This document shows positions 49,100-60,106 of a DNA stretch of 64,000 nucleotides, piece by piece (within the stretch, counting starts at the first letter, position 1; every line of letters begins with the position of its first letter). The translations under genes were made by a program, and so were the position numbers. The notes under the pieces were generated by a model that saw nothing but the letters and a program-made list of their open reading frames with translations, had not been told where the DNA came from and did not search any database. Origin of the DNA: Phascolomyces articulosus (Eukaryota > Mucoromycota > Mucoromycetes > Mucorales > Lichtheimiaceae); NCBI GenBank assembly GCA_025677815.1, contig JAIXMP010000002.1:1798001-1862000 (forward strand), given 5' to 3'.

Positions 49100-49580
49100 C
49101 CTTGGTTTAATTGTGTATAGCAATTGTCGTAATAAAACCATGTAAATGTTATCTACATACACTTCAAAGATTCGTCCCGTCCGTATGTATAAATGAGGAC
49201 AGCATATCCATTTGCTTAATTAAAAAAAGGGTACGGTGACAACAAGCTATATCTATACAGTGTCATGTATCCCTTAAGTCATGTACTGCCGCTGACAGAC
49301 TTATAAAACATTTCAATGACATAAAAAATATATGCCTTCACGATAAGATGGAAATGTTATCATTGGTAGAGTAGCAAGGCATTGGAGAAATGACATAAAC
49401 GTTGAGCGTCCAAAAAGCCACCGTTAGGTATACGTAGTTTATATATTGAAAAAGAAGGAACCATAATTTTTATAATGATTTAATTGATACTAAATTTGTT
49501 CTACTTTATTATAGGCACAGCTGATGAAAGGTTATTCTGAGAGTATGAAGGATGGGTATTTGGTTGACTATAGAGTTAAA
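49100..49580 (+). pseudogene. Decayed partial copy of a LARP7-like gene (xRRM part)
   Basis: Three exon-like blocks at 49121-49182, 49261-49427 and 49515-49580 line up with exons 6, 7 and 8 of the LARP7-like gene at 27.9 kb, in the same order and with introns at the same places. The end of the first intron (CCTTGGTTTAATTGTGTATAG) matches the functional gene's intron at all but one position. Block 2 reads CHVSLKSCTAADRLIKHF against CHVRLKSSDDADKLVNYF. It runs into an in-frame TAG at 49372-49374. Block 3 reads GTADERLF-stop-EYEG against GAEEKIFWENEG, the tryptophan codon TGG having become TGA. Block 1 has lost a base. Weak similarity may extend upstream to about 48930. This is a dead duplicate that kept its introns, so it was DNA-mediated. 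Confidence 0.8.
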
Positions 49581-49589
49581 ATATTCAAC

Positions 49590-50520
49590 GATATTAATCA
49601 ACTTGATGATGAAGAATCTACTGAAGAAGGAAAAAAACTTGTAAAGATAAAGCGAGCCTTCGTTAATTTAAGCTATGAATTTTCTTTTAGACCTTGAAAT
49701 CATCAAGTGTTGGATATATAATGAGGAAAACAGATACAAAATAACCAGATATTTCAATTTTTTTTAATCAACAAAAGTTCTCTGTATTGTGGAAAATAGA
49801 AAATGGGGTTCTGTAACAAATACGTTGGGACTGGAAAAGGTGTTTATGTATTCTGAATAGTAAGAATAACGAGGATGGTGATAATCATAGTTTTATATAA
49901 AAAAAATCGAGTTCCTTTTATACTTTTCTATGTTAGATTTGTGGCTAATATTACCATCTCACACCATACACATTGATTCATCGAAAACCTCATATACTAT
50001 CTTTTTGGGATGCTCCTTCTTTGGTACGTGAAATAAAGAGCCAACTGGCTCTATTTACTCATCCATCTAATGCAGTAATCCCTCCTGAATTTAATTTTTA
50101 TCGTATGGACAGGCAGTGTATAAACACATAACTTAAGGTATGTTTTTCAGTATTATTATTTCTATCTATCTTGTTGGACAACATCTTTGCTTCATTTTCG
50201 AGAAATAGGAAAGGTACAAAAAAAAAAAAAATACAGCATACATAAGAGCCTTCCTCATATATATATTTTTTTACTTGTATCGTTATCATGCAACATAATC
50301 AATGTACCTAGTATATATCCACACCATCCCATACATTAAATATAATTTGCCCTTGCATCCCAAGTTACTGGGATGGTTGCACTTCCCAATTCAATAACTT
50401 TCCATTTCGTTGTACTAAAGAGACTGCATTTTGTCTAGGTAATTTTGTCGCAGATATACTGAATTCCATAAGATGCGAAGCATTCTGGTACTCCAGGATT
50501 CATTACGTAAGGAGTTGCTA
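49590..50520. other. AT-rich interval with no clear gene
   Basis: Downstream of the LARP7-like pseudogene. An open frame of about 45 codons at 49554-49697 (charged, no ATG) may be debris. Nothing is confidently supported. Confidence 0.4.
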
Positions 50521-50527
50521 GTCATGG

Positions 50528-50746
50528 TTATGAGCTTCCAGGTAGCTTCCAGGGATGGTCAATATATTCAGTAGAGAAGGGGCCAGATGATTCCATGATT
50601 ACTACTTCGAACCCACCCTTGCGTCCAACACCATCTGCAAACAACCTTTCAATACTTTTATTCCAGACACTTGGGATGACTTGGCTGTTGGCATTGTGGA
50701 ATTTGGTAGGTTTTACGTATAAAAGATCAAAATAGAAAATGGACAA
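50528..50746 (-). pseudogene. Coding-like fragment without start codon
   Basis: A 72-codon open frame that begins at TTG, not ATG. Its translation (FADGVGRKGGFEVVIMESSG) looks like real protein sequence, unlike flanking frames. I cannot assign it to a family. It points the same way as the fragment at 51412-51624 and may belong to the same broken gene, though intervening sequence has no continuous frame. It looks like debris of a multicopy, mobile-element-associated gene. Confidence 0.4.
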
Positions 50747-51411
50747 TATGAATCCTTTGAGACTTTTCTTTAAGGTTTATTATGAGTGTTCAGAATTGAA
50801 ATAAAAAGTTGATTAAAGAGGTTTTTACAATTACTTTTACAATGGCTTATTTATACTTTTCTATTTTATGATGGATGAGGGCTTAGTGGATTATTATGTA
50901 TTATGGATAACGGGGTCAGATCCTTCTTGTATAATTATTTCTTTTATGAGGATGATATTAATATGGGATCTATAGGATCGAGTACAAGAATATGGCGCAC
51001 CTTTTGATCCTTTCTTTTAGATTTTATCTTGTACATCGTTATGCGATTTGACTTGATTTCCTTTTTAAAATTGAAGGATTTAGGGTTCCTTATTTGGGAA
51101 TGTTCTTTGGGCTGAGCCCTTGTATGATATATATTTTATAATGGAGGTATTTTATTATGTAGAATACGACAGGGATGAGAAAGCATTTTTGATTCGCGCC
51201 TTATGCATAATATTAACAATGTCAGTATATTTCAAACGTATACCAATTAACTTGCTAACCACTTACCAGCTAAATATGAGCCCTTTGTTCATGATACAGA
51301 AATGCTTAAAGATCGGCATAACGTATTCTGTCCAGAAGGTCCTCTCATGGCTTTTGTTGAAATCCAGCTTCTGGAATAATCCCCAGAAATCGGTCAAAAT
51401 GATAGCAATTG

Positions 51412-51624
51412 TCAAAAAAAGTTACTCTCCAACGAGCCCCAAGCCAAAGCTTCACTCTTGAAACGCCACACATTCAGAGGAAAGTTTTCGAATTGCATAT
51501 CACCAGCCATCAAATCTTTCAACAATTTAAGTACATTAGGGAACTTCCCTAAACCTTGCAAAGCCTTTTGATCAGCACGATTATTGTTTAAAGCGTCTCG
51601 CAAAGAGAGTGGCATCAAAGGCAT
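51412..51624 (-). pseudogene. Coding-like fragment, 70 codons
   Basis: Open frame starting with ATG and reading RDALNNNRADQKALQGLGK then FENFPLNVWRFKSEALAWGS. It has convincing coding character but is short, and its continuation is not found. Sequence upstream on the minus strand stays coding-like for about 20 codons (ENVQDKCHIAISNMPLMPL). No named family recognised. It lies just outside the inverted-repeat arm at 51925. Confidence 0.4.
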
Positions 51625-51924
51625 ATTGGATATGGCGATATGGCACTTGTCTTGTACATTTTCAATATCTGTGATTAATAACTTTGGTAAATTAGGAGTA
51701 TGGTTTATTAATCTTGAAACCCCATCAATTCAGTTTCGCTTGCATCTGACGAGTCCTATATATATCATCAATAATGAATACACTAATATATATATATTTT
51801 TTTACATATATTGATTTATAACTTTACCACGTTTGTCAGTTGGCTTAGTCCTGCAGTGTCGTCTCCATGATGATCTAGAGCATGATTTTAGTCCGTATTT
51901 GGAATAATTGTTATTTTATCAACA

Positions 51925-52100
51925 CTTACCATTATCCATTTCTTTCAGTGTAGACTCTTTAACAACATCCAGAGCCTTATCTGTGATATCAGAGGTAGAT
52001 TTTATGGCTTTTGTAGATAATGTACGTGATTTTTCTTTCAATTCGAGATCTTGTACCCTTCCTCGTTTTGCGGTACAGTACCCGCTCGCTAAACCGGTAC
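51925..52100 (-). repeat. Left arm of a 176-bp inverted duplication
   Basis: Reverse complement of 54411-54586 with the same length, no gaps and only about six mismatches. Read on the minus strand it opens with the TACCGGTTTAGCG motif. It then encodes KEKSRTLSTKAIKSTSDITD and KALDVVKESTLKEMDNG, ending at a GTAAG splice donor. The arm therefore carries an exon-like segment. The arms face outward from a 2.3-kb centre that holds a LINE fragment and a pogo-type HTH fragment. Confidence 0.9.
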
Positions 52101-52151
52101 CCAAAATATGTGAGGAACTGTACCGGTTTAGCGAAATACCGGTTTAGCGAA
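52087..52151. repeat. Cluster of TACCGGTTTAGCG motifs
   Basis: The 13-mer occurs inverted at 52087-52099 and direct at 52121-52133 and 52137-52149. A further copy lies at 54412-54424. Degenerate versions occur at 54350-54368. Repeated 'GGTTTAGCGAA' units are typical of terminal repeats of pogo/Tigger-type DNA transposons. Confidence 0.75.
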
Positions 52152-52209
52152 TACCGATTAACTTTTGAAACCCCGTTGACAGTATATGCTGGAAGATTGA
52201 ATAGGTTAA

Positions 52210-53950
52210 AATTTATATTTTATTAATGTGGAAGACTGGCTTGACCTGCGCCTATAGGCGTATGGTCGCTTCCTTGTGGTACTTTGATGTGAAGTTATAA
52301 ATGAATAAAGATGTGTAGCTTTAGCTGAAAACCCCCCCTTTAGGAGGAAAAGCTAAGCTAGTGTGAATGAGGTGGTGGTACAATTGTAAAAGGAAGAAAA
52401 AAGAAAAAAGAGAAAATTTTATAGGAGGGGAGTATAGAAAGAGAAACAAATTAATTGTTTTCTTGAGTTGACTGAAATGTGAGTTGTGATGGTAGTGGTG
52501 GTTCTTCAGGTTCTGGTTCATCTTCTTCGTAATCGTCTTCGGGGTGACTTAGGTGATCGATTTCCCGGAGAACACGGATTAGAACGAACCAACAGTTTAT
52601 CCATTTTCCACGAGATAAGCCAATTTCTGAACGTGGAAGGTGGTTTAAAATATAGTCGAGTGGTTGCATGTCTTACTTAAGTTCAGGTATTGTTCCAAAT
52701 GTAAATGATAATTCCTCAAGAACTTCTTCCATTAGTGGACAATTTGCGAAGTGTTCCCTATTTGCCGCAGGATGTCCACATCGACAATCTTTTAGAGGAT
52801 AGGAGGGAAGCCAATGCATTCTCCATTTTATTAGCCTGTGTCTGTCTCGTGAAGTAGCAGGAGGATATAATACTGGGTCGATCATTCTTTTATCCCGAAG
52901 ACAGCGAATAGTTTTCTTTTTATTAACCCAGTTTTTATATTCTTCATCCCGTTTTTGGGAGACTGCTTGTTCAAGTGGATCCTTTGGAGGGTTGTTGCTA
53001 TATTTCAATTTGGAGTAAAGCTGGTAATAATGGTTGTTTGACGTAAGGTGTTTTCAATGTTTATCTTTTTTCTTGTTCCAGAGAAGAGATAGTTCAATGG
53101 ATCGAGACAGTGTGGTGGTTGGTAGGTTTTGAAGTCGAGCAGCAAATTTAAGTTGTAATGTACGGGTACGGGTGTGCATTGATGGCAGGTCTGATAACAC
53201 CATTGGAACAATAGTTGGAAAATGTGTTGCTTTATTCCTATTAAGGGCCATTTTTATACACCCTTTTTGTGCATCATGGAGTTTATTTTTTTGTGTTGCT
53301 GTAAAGTTGGCAATTGCTATTCCATATTCAAGAACTGGTCTGACAAAGGTGCGGTATATTCGAAGGGCTAGCCATAAACCAATGTCATACTGATACACAC
53401 CAAGTTGTCGCAGTAAAGCCATATTTCCTGTTGCTTTGGTGGTTCGTTGGTTTATTAGCTGTGCAGAATTAATACCATTGTGATCAAATGGGATCCCAAG
53501 GTATCGAAAGCTGCTAACCAAAGGTATTGTTTTGTTGTACAGCTGATATTATAATGCTGATGATGGTGGTTGGTTGTTTGTGTTAGGGGCAAGGATTGGA
53601 GATGGTGGTTCAATAATGGCACACTTACCGGGGTGCCATTTGTATCCATGGTCCATGGAATGTCTTTCTGCTACTCGTAACAAACGTTTCATATCTGCTG
53701 GGGATCATATCAATGCAACACCGTCGGCATAGAGACAAGCTGAAACAATGAGGTTCGATTTATCAGGCCTGTTGCAGTCGGGACGTCCATTCTTTCCACC
53801 TTCATATTTTTGCTGTTGAGCTGATGCTTCAGTGGTTCCTTTTTTTATAGTTGATCGGAGGAACAATGGGTTTTCACATCGAGCATGCATGTTGATACGT
53901 AGGTGGCGTGGTAGTGTGTCAAGGAAGATTGAACTAGGTTGCATAATATA
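52210..53950 (-). mobile_element. 5'-truncated, inactivated non-LTR retrotransposon (LINE)
   Basis: One minus-strand frame runs from 53944 to 52451 with stops at 53705-53707 (TGA), 53549-53551 (TAA), 53054-53056 (TGA) and 52673-52675 (TAA). It retains the C-terminal half of the reverse transcriptase. The catalytic box reads ACLYADGVALI instead of YADD. It is followed by the thumb region [13 protein letters not shown] with [19 protein letters not shown]-terminal block HWLPSYPLKDCRCGHPAANR with a later HFANCP is the usual LINE end. The 3' UTR ends in an AATAAAATATAAATTTTAA tail near 52205-52230. Sequence upstream of 53945 turns abruptly AT-rich, marking the 5' truncation. Confidence 0.88.
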
Positions 53951-54072
53951 AAAGGATTGAAAATGCTTATTGTAAATAATGATATTCTTATTTTATTTCA
54001 TTATCTTTTATTTTCATCGGTATGGACAAAAAAAGTGCATTGACAAACCGTTAAAAGCTTGCTATTTGTACT

Positions 54073-54285
54073 ATGAAAGAAAAAGAGCCAAAGATTACTC
54101 AATCCGAACTTGCCAAATGGGCGAAAGACGAGTTCAAATTGGAAAAGGTTCCTAGTCAGCAGACTATCAGCGACATATGGAAGAAAAAAAATGAACTTAT
54201 GGGCAGGACAGAGCACAATCTTGATTCTAAAAAGCTTCGAAACCTGCACTTCCAGAGCTACGTAGAATACTTGCTAACTACATAA
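54073..54285 (+). pseudogene. N-terminal HTH fragment of a pogo/CENP-B-type transposase
   Basis: A 70-codon ORF with a helix-turn-helix of the Psq/CENP-B kind: ITQSELAKWAKDEFKL, then VPSQQTISDIW. The DDE catalytic domain is absent, since the frame stops after LHFQSYVEYLLTT. The nearby TACCGGTTTAGCG repeats fit a terminal repeat of the same element. It is a remnant of a Tc1/mariner-superfamily DNA transposon. Confidence 0.65.
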
Positions 54286-54410
54286 AAATACCTAAAAATA
54301 ATATTATATATATATTATAGCACCAGTAAATATTTGGACCAGTCTACCGGATACCAGTTTAACGAACCACCAGTAGTTTTACTATGTATATAAAAAATAA
54401 TTGAGAGATT

Positions 54411-54586
54411 GTACCGGTTTAGCGAGCGGGTACTGTGCCGCAAAACGAGGAAGTGTACAAGACCTCGAATTGAAAGAAAAATCACGTACATTATCTACAA
54501 AAGCCATAAAATCTACCTCTGATATCACAGATAAGGCTCTGGATGTTGTTAAAGAGTCTACACTAGAAGAAATGGGTAATGGTAAG
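54411..54586 (+). repeat. Right arm of the 176-bp inverted duplication
   Basis: Pairs with 51925-52100 at about 97% identity by eye. It carries the same exon-like coding segment (STLEEMGNG) followed by GTAAG. Beyond the donor the two copies differ completely. Here a T-rich tract and TTTTTGCAG acceptor at about 54647-54667 follow, suggesting a possible intron into CAGCCCAGATTGTGGCGG. Confidence 0.9.
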
Positions 54587-55429
54587 AGTGGGTGCAGCAG
54601 GGATAGTACATTGGATGTAAACAAACTTTACAATCCTGTTTACAATTTTCTTGTTTTTTTTTTGCAGCAGCCCAGATTGTGGCGGACCTCACAAGGCTGG
54701 ACCTACCAGTCAGCCAATCACTACATAAGATAAGGTCCTGTAAAAAAAATAGCTGAACTGGTGCTTTTTCTATGAAACTTTCTCCACGCATAACACTTCT
54801 TTTGACAATTACTTCTTCGCCTTTTAATTCGCCTTCTGCTTAGCTTCTGCTTGGCCATATAGTTATCCTTTTGCTTAACCTTCTACTTTGCCATTTAGCT
54901 TCCATTTTACTTCGCCCCTAGCGAACTATATTACTATTTTTTTTCCTCATTAGATGTTTATATACTATTAAATTACAGACATTGTATTATTTATCATAGT
55001 TTAGCCCCGTTATTATTATAGTTTACACCTTAGGAACATGTATTTTATTAGCGTCGTTTATCATTATCTTAGCCTCTGTAGACAAACTGTATAAATATAA
55101 AACTTTTTTTTTTTTTTTACAAAACTTTTCATTTACTCCTTACCTATTCTTCATCCAGCGTTTTTATTATTGTACACCAACGATCAAAATACAGACACGA
55201 ACCCTACATTGAGAACGAACAACAAGAGAAGAAGAGTTAGTCATCTTGTAGGTGTTCCAAATTCCAGGTCAATCGACGCTCAGTTTCCGATCTACTTCAA
55301 CTATTGGAGAAAGAGACACTTCATCGATTTCATCATTAAGTGGAAATATGGTTTGTTTATATTTAGTAAAAATATTTGGATTAATTGAGTATGTAAAAAA
55401 TATATAAAAGCCCTTTTAGAAATTTATTT
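54587..55429. other. Transposon-flank debris
   Basis: Contains a degenerate run rich in CTTCGCC/CTTCTGCTT units at 54810-54915. An ATG-less coding-like frame lies at 55170-55388 (RRVSHLVGVPNSRSIDAQF). Neither can be assigned to a family. Confidence 0.35.
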
Positions 55430-55483
55430 GATTTTTGGAGAGTCCATAGAGTGACAGCACTCACTTTATAGACTCCAAAAATC
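55430..55483. repeat. Long imperfect hairpin
   Basis: Arms GATTTTTGGAGAGTCCATAG(AGTGA) and TCACTTTATAGACTCCAAAA(ATC) pair over 21 of 23 positions with a 2-nt bulge and a CAGCAC loop. It could be a fold-back/MITE end or a transcript hairpin. Confidence 0.7.
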
Positions 55484-58400
55484 GAAGAATTTATTCCCCT
55501 GAGTCCAGACATGCTATGCGTGCCTAAAATTACACTGCCATTGTCATTTTCACCTCCTGCCAATCACAAAAAATCACACCACCAATCAAAAATCCTGTAC
55601 CAATACATACTCAATATTTTCGAAAATAATTTTGAATTAGTGTATATATTTCCTGAATAATATTTTTCTGTAGTGATTTATCGACCATTTATATATTCTA
55701 TGAGTGTAATAAAAAGGGGATGCAACATCACCATGTTTTGGTTAATATTTTTAGCAGGTTGTTGTAAGCTTAGAAACATTTTTCTGTGCTGTTAAATACT
55801 ATTATTTCAAACTCGTTATACCTTTTTTCTTAATAATAACGCGTAAAATATAGATTACTTATAATGTATTAATTAATATGTAACGGAGGTAAATTAAGAT
55901 TTAATATAAAATGGATAGGGAAATATGTATGATGTCTAAGTATAATATAGATGGTTACCCGATCATTCTGTGATTTTGGCCCCCAAAAAGAAGACCTAGG
56001 TTATATATTTGAGACAAAGAAATAATTAAAATGAATTATGCCATTATGCACTGCCACGCAGTACCCATTCATTCCACGTGCCTCGATCAGATCCCATTCC
56101 ATTCTGTGCCACTTTTTTTTTTACTTCTGTAACAACAAGACGCATGTCAAAGGGTTTATTTATTTATCATATGATAAAAAAATATACCCCTCATAAATAA
56201 TGTCCTTAAACTACTATTTATATATACTATATATAAAAATTTAATCCTCACATGGATTAAGAACTCAATGTTGCTGATAAGTGACATTTTGTTGACATAT
56301 AATACATCCAAAAACAAATAGAGGAAGAAATACATATGTATTGGTTAATAGATAACTCGTTTGAAATATCTTAAAGAGATTAGAGAAAAAAAGAAACAAG
56401 AGTCTAGATCCTTCAGTGTAAATATCAGCACTATTTTTCATGCTTCACGTTGGGGGAGAAAATGAGATACTCGGATCGGATCCATTGGGAACACAAACGA
56501 TCACCATCTTTCCGTTCCAACAAGTTCCGATCCTCTTCTGTTTTTACTCTACAAGTTTATTATTATTGTTTTTATACATAATCGCCGCTATCTCCATCAA
56601 TTATTTAATAACAATAATAACGATAATGTGATGTACGTACCTTTTCCTAGTCACTTTTTTTTTTAAAAAAAAAGTTCTGGATTTGAAAACAATTATTCTT
56701 ATCAATGACATTTGATAGATATACTAGCACACAATGCCTACGTAAAGAAGGATCAACAACAGCCCATACCATGCTTTTATCGCATGACATAGCTGGTAGC
56801 TGCCAACGGTTGTACGAAACGCTCCGTTTTTTTTTTTTTTTTTTTTTTGCTCTGACTCATTGTGTACTCAAGAATATCTTTTATACACAGCAGCAATAAT
56901 CACATTATAAAATTTACAACAGCAAAAAAGAAATCATTTTTGGTATATAAACAAATAGTTCATATTTTTGTTGCCAAGCAATATGTGACTTGTTGGGATG
57001 ATGGTACTCACAAATATTACTACGTGTACCATGGTACCTAGTTAGTAGCATAATAAATTATATTTATTTATATAGGATTGAAGAATTTATTAGAAGATAA
57101 TTACTATCAGTTTTTAGTCTATGTATCAGAAAAAGTGACCAATATCATTTTCTTTGAAATGTGACAAAAAAAAGCCCCCTTTGTTTTATCCCCAATAAAT
57201 ATCATGTTCATGTATATAAAAAGAATAGAATGGTGAATTACTTGTATATAGTTATTACAGTACTGGTGTTAGAGGTCTCAGTTTAAATATATGTGGATTA
57301 CCCAGTCTGAATCATAAAATTCATTTATCACTATACATAAAACCATTTTAATAAAGAGACGTTTAAGAAGGCTGATTTGTATCAAAATATTATAAAACAA
57401 TTAAGAATAATACATCGTATATGTTGTTATTATCCAAAAGATATAGACCAGCTGGTGAGATGTCAGACACATATACCAGGAACCCAGTTTTAGTTTGAAA
57501 CAAATTTAATAAATACAAGCTGTAAAATGACTATGATTAAGTGTATTTCCCCCCTCCCTACGATATAAAACACACAGCAGCATGATGCAGGATATAATGA
57601 ATTTATTCTATGCAATACAATACATGATGACCACTATATTTTTTCCAGTTTTATATAATATTACACTATCTTATTTTTAAAACATGGTGAAAAGACTATT
57701 ACAAAATCAAACAAGAAAACAAAGAACAATTCGGGTAACCACGGAAAAATATCATTGTTGGCGCTGCCAATGAATGACACGTAAGAGTGCCACGGATTGA
57801 AGCATGGCCAAGCAAAAGTTAAGGGAGCGGAGGTTATAAAACTGTTTGGTGGGGAAAGTGGAAAGCCACTTTTATTATTATTATTATTACAAAAGTACTA
57901 GTAAGATCCAAGAGAATCACGCGAAAAAAATTCATTAGTGTGCATTTGAGTAACGATCAAAAATCTCTTTTTTTTTCACGTGAAACTAAAAATACATTGT
58001 CATAAGCGTCATTCAACGTTGATATGGGTGACACATTTTGATCTATCTTGTTACTTAAATTACTTGATCCTCCTCAAATGCTTTAAAATGAAAGAATATA
58101 TGCAGTTTTTTATTTTTTGAAGAGCCAAGAATTGAAATCATGGATTTGATTGGATTAAGACTTTTTGGTAATAATAAAAATAAACTATTATTATTTATGT
58201 ACATTGACGCAATTGTTTTTATATATTTCAAAAGGCTTTTCGGCAGGCGGCATCGGTACCGCTCCAAAAAAGGAAAAAATAAAAAGGCCAAGAGAAAAGT
58301 TATTACCCAAAAGCCAGAAAAACAAGCATTGTTACACAAAATACAACCCAAGAAAATCTGCAAACAATTTTGGAATTTTTTATATAAAAAGAAAAAGATT

Positions 58401-58516
58401 TCTTTACAAGATTTTGTTTTTCTTTTTTTTTTTTCATTATCATTACTTACTTCTTTGACTTACAACAACAGCCTTTACTTTGATTTATTCTATTAACAAC
58501 AACAACTTTAACAAAA
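55484..58516. other. Gene-poor interval upstream of the CaMKK-like kinase
   Basis: About 3 kb. A 22-nt poly-T lies at 56827-56848 and an (ATT)n run near 57872-57888. ORFs at 56440-56631 and 58140-58496 look like chance frames. The last 100 bp (pyrimidine-rich, then AACAACAACAAC) look like a kinase promoter and 5' UTR. Confidence 0.5.
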
Positions 58517-60106
58517 ATGACTCGCTGGTTTAATACAACTGGAATTCAATTTCATCGCCCTTGGAAACACCAACAAGGAGAAAAACGACGCCATCATCGA
58601 CGTTCATTATCTGAGGTGATTAATACAAATCGACGTTATGTTCAACAATATCGTTTACTTCATGAAATTGGTAGTGGATCTACAGGTATTGTTCATCTTG
58701 CTGTAGATAAAAAGACCAATGTTCAATATGTAAGTAAAAAACAATCATTTTTTTTTCACATGTCAAATAAGATTAAAAATGAAAAACTAATAATAAAATG
58801 TGGGTTATACAGGCGATCAAAGAATTAAGCAAATCACGTTTACAACGTCAGCAACAAAATGATTTCCTGCGACTTGCAGGACCACGTCCTTGTAACGGTC
58901 TTGGTGTAACATCAGGACAAGAATGTCTTGGCTCATCATCAGCACAAAATAAACGCCGACGTGTTGATATTGTTCCAAATATCAATGAAATTGAAGTTTT
59001 GAAACAACTCGATCATCCCAATATCATTCGACTTGTTCAAGCTATTGATGATCCAGAAAGTGATTCCATATATCTTGGTAAGTTTTTTATATATCATTTA
59101 TCACCATTCGTTTATAGTTATACTAAATATTTCATCCTTTTAATTTTTTTAGTCATGGAAAAAGCAGACAAAGGATCCATTATGGATATTGGTTCCAATT
59201 CAACTATCAAACCTTATTCTCAAGAACAATGCTGCGACTACTTTGGTCAATTGGTGGATGGCATTGATTATTGTAAGTTTTCCGTTTTTGCTTAATTTAT
59301 TTATAAACTTGGTAAACAATAACATACATATCATGTGGCCCTAACCTATAACGTCATTCTATTCTTTCTATTTTTAGTGCATCAAAAAGGATTCGTTCAT
59401 AGAGGTACGTGCACATATCATTTACTTGCATATTTTTTTTATGTATACACTATGTCATTAGAGATACTAAATCATAATTGTTTATTATTAGATATCAAAC
59501 CTGATAATTTACTCTTGACACGCGAAAATACTATCAAAGTCATTGATTTTGGTAGTGCTATTAAGAGTGACGAAACGTCCCCTCTTCCTCCTACAACATC
59601 TGCTGGTACCCCTGCATTTATGGCTCCTGAACTTTTGAGACGACGCAAGCATGATAATTCTTCTAAAAAACCATCCACACCACCACCAGCAACGGCTATT
59701 GATATTTGGGCCATGGGTATTACTTTGTATTGTCTTTGTTATGGTCAATTACCATTCGAAAAACCAAGTCTTTTGGAACTTTATGATGTCATCCAAAATG
59801 AAAGGTAAGCATAAAAAAAACTCTTTAAAATTATGTTTGTTGAGATAGCAATAATGTTAATTATATCATTTTATTTAAATTATATAGTATTGATCATCCT
59901 AACAAAGATATTGATCCCAACTTGAAGGACCTTTTGAATCGTATGCTCACCAAAGACCCTTATGAGCGTATCACCATGGAAGAAATTAAGGTATGTATAT
60001 ATTTTGATACAAATATTACGAATCATTTTAGACGATGTCACTAATCATAAAATTAATTATTATATAGGCTCATCCATGGATGATTGACGACAAAAAGAAC
60101 ACATAA
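58517..60106 (+). CDS. CaMKK-like serine/threonine protein kinase
   Basis: Upstream kinase of the CaMKK/Ssp1/Sak1-Tos3 group, which phosphorylates the activation loops of AMPK- and CaMK-type kinases. Seven exons: 58517-58729, 58813-59077, 59153-59272, 59378-59404, 59492-59804, 59888-59990 and 60068-60106, giving 359 aa. Glycine loop EIGSGSTGIVHLA; lysine K74 (AIKELSKS). An insert of about 45 residues follows before helix C, containing PRPCNG, at the place of the CaMKK RP-insert. Then come DHPNIIRLVQAIDDPESDSI, catalytic VHRDIKPDNLLL (D209), DFG at 227-229, GTPAFMAPELL, and HPWM at the end. Exon 4 is a 27-nt microexon that ends inside HRD. There is little sequence after the kinase domain, so no calmodulin-binding tail is evident. 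Confidence 0.92.

Noticed and set aside
58055..58496. ORFs of about 100-118 codons on both strands just upstream of the kinase
   Set aside because: Poly-K and poly-F translations of A/T tracts; overlapping on opposite strands; more likely promoter and 5' UTR.
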